Part shown: positions 9,580-20,656 of the stretch, piece by piece
Layout of the letters: each line of letters starts with the position of its first letter
Position numbering within the stretch: position 1 is the stretch's first letter
Origin: Colius striatus
Taxonomy: Eukaryota > Chordata > Aves > Coliiformes > Coliidae
Assembly (NCBI RefSeq): GCF_028858725.1
Contig: NC_084774.1
Span: forward strand, 1,762,001-1,826,000
Direction of reading: 5' to 3'
DNA: 64,000 nucleotides
The notes under the pieces: model-generated
The model's input: only the letters and a program-made list of their open reading frames with translations
The model's database searches: none
Told to the model about the DNA's origin: nothing
Made by a program: the position numbers and the translations under genes

Positions 9580-10830
9580 TCATAGAATCACAGAATCACA
9601 GCACGGTGGGGGTTAAAGGGACCTGTAGAGCTCATCCAGTCCAACCCCCCTGCAGAAGCAGCTCCCATCTACATCAGGTCACGCAGGAACATGTCATGCA
9701 GGAGGTCTTGAAGCCCTCCAAGGAAGGAGCCTCCTCACCCTCCCTGGGCAGCCTGGGCCAGGGCTCCCTCATCTCACAGGGAAACAGTTTGTCCTTATGT
9801 TGAAATGGAAACTTTTGTTCCAGCTTCATCCCATCAGCCCTTGTCCTGTTGCTAGATACCATCGAAAAAAGTGCTGCCCCAACCTCCTGACACCCACCAG
9901 TGAGATATTTGTCACTATTAATGAGATCCCCCCTCAGTCTCCTCCAGGCTGAACAGCCCCAGGTCCCGCAGCCTTTCCTCATAAGGAAGATGCTCCAGTC
10001 CCCTCAGCATCCTGGTGGCCCTGCACTGGCCTCTCTCCAGGAGTTCTACCCTTGGCAGAGTAGAGGAGGAGCAGAACCTCCCTCAACCAGCACTCCCAGG
10101 TCTGTGTCTGAAGAGCTGCTCTCCAGCAGGTCACCCCCAGCCTGTCCTGGTGCAGGGGGTTGTTCCTTCCCAGCTGCAGGACTCTGCCCTTGTCCTTGTC
10201 GAACCTCGTGAGGTTTCTCTCTGCCCAACTCTCAGCCTGTCCTGATGTCACTGAATGGCAGCACTGAATGCAGTGACACTGGCCTTGCTCCAGCCCTCAG
10301 GCACCTCACCTGTCCTCCATGGTTGTTCAAACATGATGGAGAGAGGCTTAGCAATCGCATCAGCAGCTCCCGCAGCATTCTTGGACGCATCCCATTGGGA
10401 CCCATTGACTTATGAGTGTTAAGCTCAGCCAACAAGCTTTTTACCTCTTCCTCTTCCACCCAGGGCAAGTCCTCTGCTGTCCAGGCCAGGCGACTGTCCT
10501 TGCTGGACTGGGCTTCCCCAGGGCCGGCCGTGGCCGTAAAGACCGAAGCAAAGGCGGCATTCAGTACTTCGGCCTCCTCTGCGTCCTCGGTCACCAGGGC
10601 ACCCTCTATGTTCAGCAGCGGGCCCACATTCCCCCTCAGCTTCCTTTTACTACCAATGTGCCTGAAAAACCCCTTGTTTTCCTTAACTGTCCTGGCTAGA
10701 TTTGATTGTAGAAGGGCTTCAGCCTTCCTGGTTGCACCCCTGCAAGCTCTGGCCAAGAGCTCAGAATCAAGTAACAGCTGCTTGGAAGCAAGAGGGAAAA
10801 TATGTTGGATATCATTTTGTCCTTGTTAAT
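9580..10830 (-). mobile_element. CR1 LINE with internal deletion, unit 1
   Basis: Read on the minus strand: an ORF2 segment with RKLRGNVGPLL, VTEDAEEAEVLNAAFASVFT and HKSMGPNGM (the region before the reverse-transcriptase core), then a jump to the CR1 3' region (EERL-type 'aggaaaggctgcgggacctg', 'gactgaggggggatctcatt'), ending in the GGACCTGT/ATTCTATG-type tail at about 9580-9620. Most of the reverse-transcriptase domain is missing, so it is a dead copy. Confidence 0.9.
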
Positions 10831-10839
10831 TCTTTCTAG

Positions 10840-11186
10840 ACCGAAATAGGAAGAGTTTATCACGAGAAATGCTTTTCCTTGATTTCAGAAATAGCTTTAA
10901 TCCATTTTTATTACTGGTTTTGTAAGAAACTGAAGAACGCCTCAAAGATGCCACAACAACATTAAGCAAAAGCAGCAGCAGAGCCCATCAGGAAAAACTG
11001 TCAAGAAATGATAAACCCCTATCAAGTTGGCACATTTTCTGAGGAGGTGAAATGCGTTTACTTCAGCAGCTGAGTGTTCTTCATCCCTCTCTATCCTCAG
11101 CTGGAGCAGGGAAGAATTATCCCGTGCCAGAGACAGCACTGAGATGTGGAGTCGCTGGTTTCCTGACTTGGAAAGTAAAGCTGTCC
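10840..11186. other. No recognisable gene
   Basis: Between the CR1 copy and the kinase pseudogene in every unit (27920-28268, 44131-44479, 61811-62162). AT-richer than its surroundings; no convincing frame or splice site. Confidence 0.5.
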
Positions 11187-12154
11187 TTAAGAGGATCCTT
11201 TGTCCTTCTCTCCTCCCCCGTATACAGAAGGGGATTTGGCTTGCTGGTAGTGCCCAGGCTTTCCTTCACAAAGGGTCTGGGAACACTCACCCTCTTTTGC
11301 AGCTGGCAGAGGCAAAGGGATTGTGCATTTTGGAGTGTGCAGCCATGAGTGCTTCAAGACTTCATCTACGCACAACCTCTGAGCCACGACGGGCTGGAGC
11401 AAGCGGTGAACGAGATCCCTGCACTCTGCAGTCAGATGTTTGGACTGGGGAAGGGGATCCGCTGTTGTTTCTGAACACGGGTCATTTTGCTGACGTTGGA
11501 ATCATCGAAAGGCAACGAAGCCCAGACCATTGAGTACAGGCTGACACCCAGAGTCCATGTGTCAGCAATCCTGGGGTCAGAGGGAATTTCCTCCAGCACT
11601 TCAGGGGCTGCGTATGCAGGAGAACAACAGAAGGTTTGGCTGAGAACAATTCTGCCTTTTTCCTCCCGAGACAGGAATTTGGAAAAGCCAAAGTCTGCCA
11701 GCTTGACATTGAGATGTGCATGGTGAGGGATGTTCTCACATTGCAGCTCCCTGTGAGCAACGTCCAAGTCGTGGCAATACTTGATGGCAGATGCCAACTG
11801 CTGAAACTTGGTGCCAGCGATGTCCTCTGTCATAGCTCCTGTGATCCCCATGTAGTCCAGGAGGTCTCCCTTTTCCCCCAGCTCCAACACTCTGTACACT
11901 TTCCTAGCTGGTGTCTGAAAAATCTCAAAGGTTTTGGTGATTGAGGGGTGCTGCAAACATCTCAATGCCTCGATTTCCCTGGGCAGAAATCTTTCCAGGA
12001 AGTGCTGAGTAGCTTTTCTCTTGTTGATTATCTTGACGGCCACGTTGCGTTTCAGCTGGACACAGTGGGCAGATTTCACTTTCCCATAAGAACCTTCTCC
12101 GAGTGTCTTTCTCAGGCTGTAGCCTTTCTTTGCCAGCGCCACAGCATCAGACAT
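11187..12154 (-). pseudogene. TSSK1/TSSK2-type testis-specific kinase, pseudogene, unit 1
   Basis: Intronless, as TSSK1 and TSSK2 are. ATG at 12152-12154 begins MSDAVALAKKGYSL. Kinase landmarks: Gly-rich loop GEGSYGKV (19-26), VAVK with Lys41, DFG at 154-156, APE near 183-185, and the TSSK-typical IKYCHDLDV. The catalytic HRD is HRE (134-136) and the following Lys is Gln. After about 240 codons (FPSPNI) the frame stops; the family sequence continues in another frame (HLTAECRDL, then VDEVLKHSWL) to 11187, as expected after loss of one base. Both defects occur in units 1-3, so they predate the amplification. The start lies 62 bases past the last recognised MROH exon. Confidence 0.85.
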
Positions 12155-12216
12155 GGTGGGAGAGCTGGGGAAGCCCAAAACCATCCTCCCCACTGAAGCT
12201 CCCAGCAGCTCCTCAC

Positions 12217-15037
12217 ATCATCAAAGAACCGTGGCAGCTCTTCACAGAGCTTCATGATCGTGGGCTTGGGGTCTCGTTTCTTCACGGCTCCAAACACCCT
12301 CCTCAAGACGGCCAAAGCCTTCACCTTGACATCAGTGCTGGCATGTGCCATGAGCTCCAAGATATCAGGCACCAGCAAGCTCATGGTCCTGGCCTGGGAG
12401 GGGAAAGAGGTTGTGGTGAAGCCACAGCAGCCCTTTTTACCCCCAGAACTCAGAGGCTGTGCTTGGCTGGATCAGCACGTACCGTCTTGGTGTCCTCACA
12501 CAAGGTGAGGAGGGCTGTGAGCACCAGGGGCAGCATCGGGCTGCGAGGCCACTTGAGGAAGCGACAAAACTTGTAGATGGAGGCGAAGTTGATGCCAGGG
12601 TGAGCCCCAGCCAGGATCTGCAGGGGCAGGAGAGGCACTGAGGAGGGCTGGGAGGAGTTGGAGGGGAAAAGTGGGATTTTGGTGGCGTTCTGAGGAGAAA
12701 GGTGAGGGTTTGGGTGCATTTTGAGGTGAAAGGTGAGGGTTTGGTGAAGTTTTGAGGGGAAAGGTGAGGGTTTGGGTGCGTTTTGACAGCAGAAGCTTTC
12801 TGCTGAGATCAGCTAGGCTTGACGAGGGGCTTGGGCTGGATGATCCCTGAAGATTCCCTTCCCACCCCCAGCACTCCACGTGCCACTGAGTCCCCACTCA
12901 CAGCCAGGGGGTAGATGTAGGTGTCGTCCACGTCAGAGCTGAACACCTTCCGGAACAGCCTGTGCTGGAGCAGCGCCAGCATCTCCTTCAAGGCTGAACA
13001 CAGTAGTTTGGGCGTGGAGAATATCACCTCCAACATGGCCATGGCAGCCCTGCGGGAAGCAGCAGCAGGGTTGGCTCCAGGTGCCTCTTGGCACCTTCCC
13101 CCTCCCTCTTGGGACATTCAGGAGGAAGGTTGAGGTGGTTTTCCTCACGGGGTGGGAAGGAGGAGGCTCGGCTCATGGGGCTGGGAGGCGTGGGGACGGT
13201 GTGGAGAACAAAGCCTGGCGGCCGCTCAGGTCAGTACCTGTCCTGACTTGGAGAGAACATCCACAGGCTCTGACACAACTGGCTGGGGTAGTGCTCGACC
13301 AGCGTCTTCAGGAGGACCTGCAGCTGCGTTTGGGAGAACCCCGTGCACACCTTGGTCATCATCCCATGGATGCACCTCATGATCCTGACACCTGGAGGAG
13401 GGGAGCGTGGCCATGCCGACCCGTCCTCCTCTAAAGCTCCTGCCCCTCTCCCAGCCCCCCCTGCTGCTTTGGAAAGGCCTCGGGTGGGTTCAGGGAGGAG
13501 GAAAGCCAACCTCGGGGCAAACTTACATCCCAAAGCCAGGAGCTCGGGTTTCTCACGGCCGCCTCCAGGACGGCTTTGTGCTTCTGGGGCACTTGGTCTC
13601 CTCCCAAGGCCTCAATGACCAAGACGACCATGTCTGTCTTCTCAGTAGGCGAGAGCTGTTCCTCCAGCAGCTCGACTGAGCAGCACTGCTTGAGAGCTGG
13701 GCTGGTGTAAAGGACCTGGAGGGAGGTTGACAGCGGTACTGAGCGACAGGAGGAAACGAGCCCAGACTTGCCCCAGGGGTGCTTGAACCTGGAGACGGGG
13801 AAGAGGGTTCTGAAGGAGTCTGGAGGCCAAGTGTGGGGTTTTGGGGGAGTTCTGAGGCCAAAAGAAGACTTTTGAGGGCATAAGATGGGTTTTGGGGAAG
13901 TTTTGAAGCCAAAAGTTGGCTTTTGGTGAAGTTTTGAAGGTAAAAGTTGTGTTTTTGGGGAGTTTTGAGGGCAAAAGTGGAGTTTTGAGGGCAAAAATTG
14001 GGTTTTGGTGGGGTTTTGAGGCCAAAAGTTGAGTTTTAAGGGCAACAGTGGAGTTTTGAGGGCAAATACTGGGTTTTGGAGGTTTTTTGAGGGCAACAGT
14101 GGAGTTTTAAGGGCAAAAGTTGGTTTTTGGTGATGTTTTGAGGGGAAAAGTTGGGTTTTGGTGGAGCTTTGAGGACAAAAGTAGAGTTTAAAGGGCAAAA
14201 GTTGGGTTTTGGTGGAGGTTTGAGGGCAAAAGTGGGGTTTTGAGGCCAAAAGTTGAGCTTTGGGGGCCAAAGTGGGGTTTTGCTGAACTTGTAAGGGCAA
14301 AAATAGGGAGCGAAGGGAGACAGTGCAGAGGCTGCAGAGCAGAGGAGGAGGAGAGCAGAGGGTTCCCCAGGGTGAGGGAGCAGGGCTGGGATCATCACCT
14401 TAATCACCATGCTGCCGCTGCTATTGCACCCGCATCCACAGTTGCTGTTGCCGCTGCAGCTGCTCTCACAGCTTCCACTGCAGCTGCTGATGCTGCTTGA
14501 AAAAGAGTTCACAGGATCTTTCTCTGACAATGGGACGTGTAAAGTCTCCTCTGACAGCACGTCACCTACACAGGAGAAACACGGCAGAGCCTGTAGGAAC
14601 ACATCAACTCAGCCCAACCCTTCCCCAGAGGCTGAGAGGAGCTTCAAAGTGAGCAAGGGGAGCCCAGTACCGGGCATAGGACTCCAGATGGAGCCTCACC
14701 AGAGATGGCAGAGGAGAGGGGCAGGAGCAGCTCCCATATCCTGCTGCCCACACTCTCCTTGATGCCCCCACAAAAGGCCGCCTTGGCCACCACCGGCTCC
14801 CGTTCAGCCTCTTGCCACCCAAGAGGAGCGTCGAGCCCGCGCCAGCGAGGTGTCACCGCCGAGGTATCATCACCCAAGGCTTTGCTGAACTCCCCCTCCC
14901 TTGCCCAGCCCTGATGGGGGGTGTGGGGAAAGGGGGGGAAACCCTCACTCGCTGCTCTGCAGCAACTCAGCCTCGCTCACAGCTCGCACGGCTGAGCTCG
15001 TCTGGGATGTCTGCGCTTCCTCCCAGGCCCGATCCAC
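12217..15037 (-). CDS. MROH-type HEAT-repeat gene, unit 1 copy (start codon lost, extra exon kept)
   Basis: Minus-strand exons inferred from splice sites and agreement with other units: e1 14949-15037, e2 14700-14884, e3 14399-14565, e4 13527-13715, e5 13238-13384, e6 12902-13049, e7 12483-12617, e8 12217-12393. e5 (IMRCIHGMMTKVCTGFSQTQ) occurs only here. e6-e8 read as HEAT-like helices (MLEVIFSTPKLLCSALKEML; LVPDILELMAHASTDVKVKA) as in maestro HEAT-like repeat proteins, which are multicopy in songbirds. Where units 2 and 3 have ATGGATCGG at the head of e1, this copy has GTGGATCGG. e5 to e6 keeps frame; e4 to e5 does not by my count. Possibly a pseudogene. Confidence 0.6.
13805..14310. repeat. 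MROH intron minisatellite, unit 1
   Basis: About 28-base repeats around GTTTTGAGGGCAAAAGTTGGGTTTTGGTG on the plus strand, in the intron between e4 and e3. Frames through it on the minus strand give KTPLLPSKL-like repeats and are not coding. Confidence 0.93.
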
Positions 15038-15329
15038 AACCGAGGGGTTCAGGGAAGGATAAGGAAGAGCATTCCGATGGAAAAAGGGCCCAGTCAAGGG
15101 CCAGCTGGCAGAAGCCATGGTCACGGCCTCGGGAAGGGTCTCCTCGGCAGCTCGGCCCCACGGCTTTGGGGGCCCTCCAGGGATGGGGAAGCCACCAGCT
15201 CGCTGGGCAGCCTGGCACAGGGGCTGCGGCCCCCTCGGGGAAACAGCTCTGGGCAGCTCCAGCCTCCACCTGAGCCCTTTCCACTGCTGCTCTCCTCTGC
15301 TTCCTTTTCCATGCTTTGCCCCTCAGACC

Positions 15330-16640
15330 TCCACCAAACGTCCACTTTTGCCCTCACAACTCCACCAAATGCCCACTTTTGTCCTCAACACTCCACTTTC
15401 GCCCTCACAACCCAGCATTTTCCCTCAATAGTCCACCAAAACCTCACTTTCACCTCAAAACTCTATCACAACCCAGCATTTTCCCTCAAGACTCCACCAA
15501 AATCCAACTTTTTTCCCTCAAAACCCAACTTTCTCTTTCAAAACTCCACTTTTGCTCTCAAAACTCCTCCAAAACCCAACTTTTTCCCTCAGAACTCCAT
15601 TTTTTACATCAAAACTCCTCCAAAACCTAACTTTTGCCTCAAAACTCTACCAAAACCATCCATTTTCCCTCAAGACTCCACCAAACCCTAAATTTTTTCC
15701 CCCAAAACCCAACTTTCTCTTTCAAAACTCCACTTTTGCCCTCAAAACTCCAATTTGCCCTCAAGACTCCACTTTTGCCCTCAAGACTCCACAAAACCCA
15801 ACTTTTTTCCCTCAAAACTCCACTTTTTGAGGTCATCTAAGGGAAAAAGTGAAGTTCTGGTGGAATTTTGAGGGGGAAAAGTGCAGTTTTGGTGGAGATT
15901 TGAGGGAGAAAGTGTGTTTTCAGTGGAGTTTGGAGAGGAAAAGTGGGATTTTCATGGACAGATGAGGGGAAAATTGGAGTCTTTGAGGGAAAAAGTGGGG
16001 TGTTGGTGGAGTTCTGAGGGGAAAAGTGGAGATTTGAGGGAAAAAATAGGGGGCTTGTGGACTTCTGAAGGGAAAAAGTGTGGTTTTGGTGGAGTTCTGA
16101 GGGAGAAAATGGGGTTTCAGAGGAGATTTGAGGGAGAAAATGGAGTTTCTGTGGAGATTTGAGGGAGAAAATGGGATTTTGATGGACTTAGGAGGGGAAA
16201 AAGTGTGGTTTTGGTGGAGTTCTGGGGGAGAAAATGGGGTTTCAGAGGAGATTTGAGGGATAAAATGGGGTTTCTGTGGAGATTTGAGGGGAGAAGTGGG
16301 GTTTTGATGGACTTAGGAGGGGAAAAAGTGGGGTTGTGGTGGAGTTCTGAGGACAAAACCCCATTTTTGAGGTCAGCTAAGGGAAAAAGTGAAGCTGAGG
16401 GGAAAGGTGGGGTCTTTGAGGGAAAAGGTGGAGTATTGGTGGAGTTCTGAGGGGAAAAGGGGGATTTTGGTGGAGTTTTGAGGGAAAAAGTGGGGTTTTG
16501 GTGGAGCTTTCAGGGACAAAATGTAGATTTGAGGGGAAAATTAGGGTGCTTGTGGACTCCTGAGGGGAAAAAGTGTGGTTTTGAGGGGAAAAAATGTGGT
16601 TCTGGTGGAGTTTTGAGGGCAAAACTGGGGTTTTGGATGG
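15330..16640. repeat. Two head-to-head minisatellite arms, unit 1
   Basis: 15330-15830 repeats the C-rich strand (CTCCACCAAAACCCAACTTTT, CCCTCAAAA); from 15840 to 16640 the same family runs in the reverse sense (GGAAAAAGTG, TTTTGGTGGAGTTTTGAGG). The switch is at 'actttttgaggtcatctaag'; a near copy of that hinge recurs at about 16365. The arms are imperfect inverted repeats of 0.5 and 0.8 kb. Located upstream of MROH e1, between it and the likely promoter. Confidence 0.93.
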
Positions 16641-16664
16641 TTTCTGAGGGCTGTTTTGAGGCCT

Positions 16665-16760
16665 GGGCGGCCATTTTTGGCGGGAGATGGCGCCCATTGC
16701 CCCTCCCCCCTCTGATGACGTCACAACGACGCTCTGATGACGTCACAATGCCACACACTG
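16665..16760 (-). promoter_or_regulatory. Tandem CRE region, probable MROH promoter, unit 1
   Basis: Two perfect CREs, TGACGTCA at 16716-16723 and 16738-16745, 22 bases apart, next to GGCGCC and GCCATTTTTGGCGGG (E2F/YY1-like). CRE-driven promoters are common for post-meiotic testis genes through CREM. It lies upstream of MROH e1 on the minus strand, but transcription from here is inferred. Confidence 0.5.
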
Positions 16761-16879
16761 CTCACACAAGGATGGGGAAGGGGCTAAAGCAGGTTTACTT
16801 TGGGGGGAGGGGAGTTGGAAACACCCCAAATCCCCACAAACAGCCCCAAAAACAGATCTTTGGTCACGTGACCTCCCGT

Positions 16880-17275
16880 GACGTCTCCTAAAAGAACAAT
16901 AAAAGGGGGGGGAGGGGTCAGCAACACCCCAAAACCTGAGGCAGGGTCCACAACCCCCTCCCCAAATCCAGAGGTCTCCCATTACCCCATTTTGGGCTGC
17001 CCCCCCACTCGGTTTTAGGCCTTTTCCCGCCGTTTTTGCTCCTCCCCCCTCTCATTTTAGGCCTCTTTTCATCATTTTTGGGCCTCCTCCATCCTTTTCT
17101 GCTCCTCTTCCCATTTTTAACCCCCTTTTTTGAGGTGCCCCCCCATATTTAACCCCCTTCCCACCACTTTTACCCTCCCCCCTCATTTTAACCCCCATCC
17201 CCTCATTTTTGGGGGCCCCCTCGCCACTAATCCCTTTCCCTCATTTTTAGGTGCCCCCCCCCCATTTTGAAAAGT
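16880..17275. repeat. C-rich low-complexity tract, unit 1
   Basis: Irregular repeats of CCCCC, CATTTT and TTTAACCCCC, period about 25-35 bases; no gene. An AATAAAA at about 16898 has no gene I can tie to it. Ends at AT-rich sequence before the SPOC 3' end of the next unit. Confidence 0.85.
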
Positions 17276-17594
17276 ATCTTTCTATAACAAATTCATCATC
17301 TTTACATTAAAGATGCAGCAACTTGTCTCAGATGGATTTTTTGGCTGCTGATTTTACCTAGCAGTTAGCCTCCCCTCTTTTAGGCTTACCTGGTCGATGA
17401 AAAGGGATGGAATTGAGATCCTCCCACCAATGCTGGCATTCCCAGCAGCTTCAAAATCCTCCCCAAACCCCCTTTGGCCAGGGCTCAGAGGCCTTGACAC
17501 AGCACTGACCCTCTCCTCTGCCCACCACCTTTTCCTTACTCCATATATACCAAAGATACTGACTCAGCCCTTGCTCTGTTGCAAAACAATGTTG

Positions 17595-19903
17595 TTTATT
17601 TGAACGAGAACAGCAAACTGATTGCTAAAACTGGTAAGAGTGAAAACAACAATAATAATGATAATAATGTAACAATATTTTAACAAGCCCCTAAGAAGAT
17701 TACAAACATAAACTTAATGCTTCTTGATCTGACGAACAATCACTCCGAGAATTACATTGGGCCGAGATGACGCGAGACCTGAAAGGGAACACAAACAGTG
17801 CACCGCTGAGAGACTGAGTTCTGATTCTGCTGTCAAGAGAAACTTCCTAATTCCAGACTGACCCCCACAGAACTTGTTTGTCTCAATTCCATGAGATGAC
17901 CCCTTGCAATTCCATTCTGCAATAACCTCTGTTCACACAATATCCCCCTAGATCACCCATTCTGCCACCTCTTAGGTTCAAACCTGATCCCATAGACACC
18001 TTATTTCCCAAATAATATCACACAGAGAGTAAGACAGAGACAGGTCAGCTCCTCACATCTGCTGCTTCATAACTGCTGGTGAATCTTTTGCAAATCTTTG
18101 CTGTGCCAATGAAGAATGACCTGCATTGTAACGTTTTCAGCTTCTGCAGCATTTAGCCTCCCCTCTTTTGTGCTTACCTGGCCCATGAAGAGGCAAGAGT
18201 TGGGATGGAATTGGGTCCTCAGAGCTCAGGGGGATCAGGTAAAAATTCTTGATACTTCTCTTGGGAGTATTAGTTACAACCCCAAAACAACCACGACTGA
18301 TCAAGTAGGCGTAGAGAGACACATAGGCATAAATATCTTCCTCTTCATACACGGGACGGAAACGAATCAAACACAATTCCTGCAATAGAAAAGCAAAGGG
18401 GAACAATTCAGCCTTCAACAGAGCAGCAAATCAAGCAGGAAAGGGCCAACCTCAGGGGTAAAAAGCAGTGGTACAATTATCACTCTCTTGATGTTTCCCA
18501 GGCAATAGTCCAGCTGATACCATCTGTCCTTATCAGAAATACAGTGCTCGTCTGACATCAAACTCAACAGCTGGATGCTCCAAGTGATCCAGAAAGAAAC
18601 AGAAAAGTCTCAGTTTCGGGCCTCTATTTTTGTACAGAGCATCAACTTTCACTTCTGAAGTGGACTTAGTACTGAATTCTATTTCCTGCATTCAATGATC
18701 AGATCTCCTTATTTCTAGATGGAATTTCAGTCTTCAACATTGAATAATTAGTTTGTGTTCAATCGTTACAAATGAATTAGGAGCAAGGAGATTTAAGTGC
18801 TCTGCAGGAGAGAGAGATCAAGGGGATCTGCAGCTCAAGAGCAAGAAATAAAGAAGATTTTCAGTGGATACCTGATGAGGTGCAGTTCTGAGGTCAGCAA
18901 TGTAATCCCAGACTGCCTTCGGTGGGATCGTCCCACCAACCCGAAGCGTCTCTGGTAATTCCTAAACAAGAAGCATGACATGGCAGGCTGAGAAACACCA
19001 AGAGACTCATGAATGTCATCATCCAACTGGTTTCAGTTGAAAATTAGTGAGAAGGATGGTATTTTTCATCCATGGACAACCAAAACTTTCTGACAGGTCA
19101 CATCAGTGACCCATCTCGGTTCAGAACAGAACAAGGCATCGACTTGAAATGCTGCCTTGTTTGGAACCTCTTTCCCAAGAAGGAAGCTGACAGGAAGCTG
19201 TTCTTCCAGATCCAAACACATCTCCAAACACATTTACAGTCCTGAGCATCCTCCACCAATCTGAGAGGAATTTTTAGAAGGTGCTTTTTCCCATCCTCCA
19301 GCTCCTTTTGCTGTTACTAAAGGGAAGCCATCACCATGAGCACTGCTCTAATAACTACGCAGCATCCCCGGCCTTTCTAGCCACAGAACTGCAGAACAGA
19401 TCCAAAGACAAAGACATGGCAGTGCTGACCTCACTAAGATTATCAAAGCAGCCAGACACGGGATATGCTTTGCTGAGATACGTGGCCACACTCCGCAGCT
19501 TAAATAATCCTCTCCAAACGGCGCTGAGGGAAGAGTCCGAGGAAGAAGCGTCGCTGTCTTGAGGCGAGAATGACTCTGCAACACTGCCAAGCAAACACAA
19601 AGCAGGAAGGCTGCCTGAACTTTCAAGTTGATCCTGACTTTGGGCTGGGGGACGGGGAGCAGGACGGGGACACTTGGGACTGTGAAAACAGCCACATGAA
19701 AGATTCAGTGGCTTGGCTTTGTCCTAAGTGTACGCACGGGATATTGGGTGACCCATGAACTTCAGGCTCTGCTGTTGGACTTGCCGCAGGGCTCTGAAAC
19801 CTGGGCTGCACTTCTGCTTTTGATTCTGACTCTGCCTTTTGGACGGGAGCCGTCATCTTCATCTTCTTACAGGGTCTGTCATCTCCAGGTGTTGAAATCA
19901 CAT
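17595..19903 (-). CDS. SPOC-domain gene, unit 2 copy (all recognised 3' exons and poly(A) signal)
   Basis: The most complete copy. From 5' to 3' on the minus strand: Ser/Pro-rich exon up to 19903, exon A 19430-19583, exon B 18872-18961, exon C 18178-18379, terminal exon 17714-17778. The terminal exon gives GLASSRPNVILGVIVRQIKK, then His and stop, matching the RPN...LLG...I ending of PHF3/DIDO1 SPOC domains. Exon C leaves one base that joins GT of the terminal exon to make Gly, so the frame is continuous. AATAAA on the minus strand (TTTATT at 17595-17600) lies about 115 bases past the stop. Relative to unit 1, exon A changes two residues before the domain. Upstream exons, and hence any TFIIS-like or PHD part, were not recognised, so the protein may be short or incomplete. 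Confidence 0.8.
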
Positions 19904-20431
19904 CTAGAAATGTACATCAAAGGCTTTTGATGAGTGTTTAACTCTCAAGGTCCTTTTCTTCCTTCCTCCCAACACTTTGTATAACATCTCTTTCCCTTTG
20001 CACAAAGGCAGCCCTGGGGATACCTGTGCACATACTGCCATACGGGGCAAACAGGTGGGTTTGATGTGGACTGTCAAGGTTGTGCAGAGCAGTGTCACTG
20101 TCTGGGCTTTGTCCAGGTTGGGGTGGCTCTTGCTGCTCCTCCAAGTGAACAAACACAAAACACATTCCGGTTAATCCTTAACTTCAACCATACAAAACCA
20201 CTTTGGAAACCATTAACTGACTTCAGTTCTTTACCCAAGAAGTTGTTTACAGCACCTCAGAGCTCTTGAATAACATCTCATTCTACCATGCGCTGAGGTA
20301 GGCAGCTCATGTTCAGCTCCCTGACAGGACGAGGCTGCAGTGAGGTGGGAGTCAGTCTCTGCTCCCAAGTAACCAGAGATGGGACAAGAGGCAACGGGCC
20401 TGAAGCTGCACCAGGGGAAGATTAGTCTGGG

Positions 20432-20656
20432 GATGAGGAAATATTGCTTCGCCCACAGGGCTGTTAGACACTGTCCCAGGCTGCCCAGGGAGCTGCTGAT
20501 CTCCTGCCCCTGGAGATACTGCAAATCTGTGGAGCTGAGGAGGGCCATGGGTTAGTGGTGGCCTTGGCAGTGTTACGTTAGTGGTTGGACTTGATGCTCG
20601 TACAAGGACTTTTCCAACTAAAGCAATGCTGTGAGGCTGTGAGTCTGTGATATTTA
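20432..20656 (+). mobile_element. CR1 LINE 3' fragment, unit 2
   Basis: Same insertion as at 2265-2490, with minor substitutions. Confidence 0.8.

Larger units (their letters stand above)
1..18166. repeat. Tandem amplicon unit 1 (longest copy)
   Basis: First of four head-to-tail copies; base 1 lies just outside a SPOC exon and matches 18167, 35102 and 51313. This copy is longer because it carries a solo LTR near 5.7-6.6 kb, a unique 496-bp stretch at 2615-3110 in place of 135 bp in the others, and an extra MROH exon near 13.3 kb. Its G-rich minisatellite near 7.4 kb is shorter. The unit start is a convenience and not the true duplication breakpoint, which I cannot place. Confidence 0.95.
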
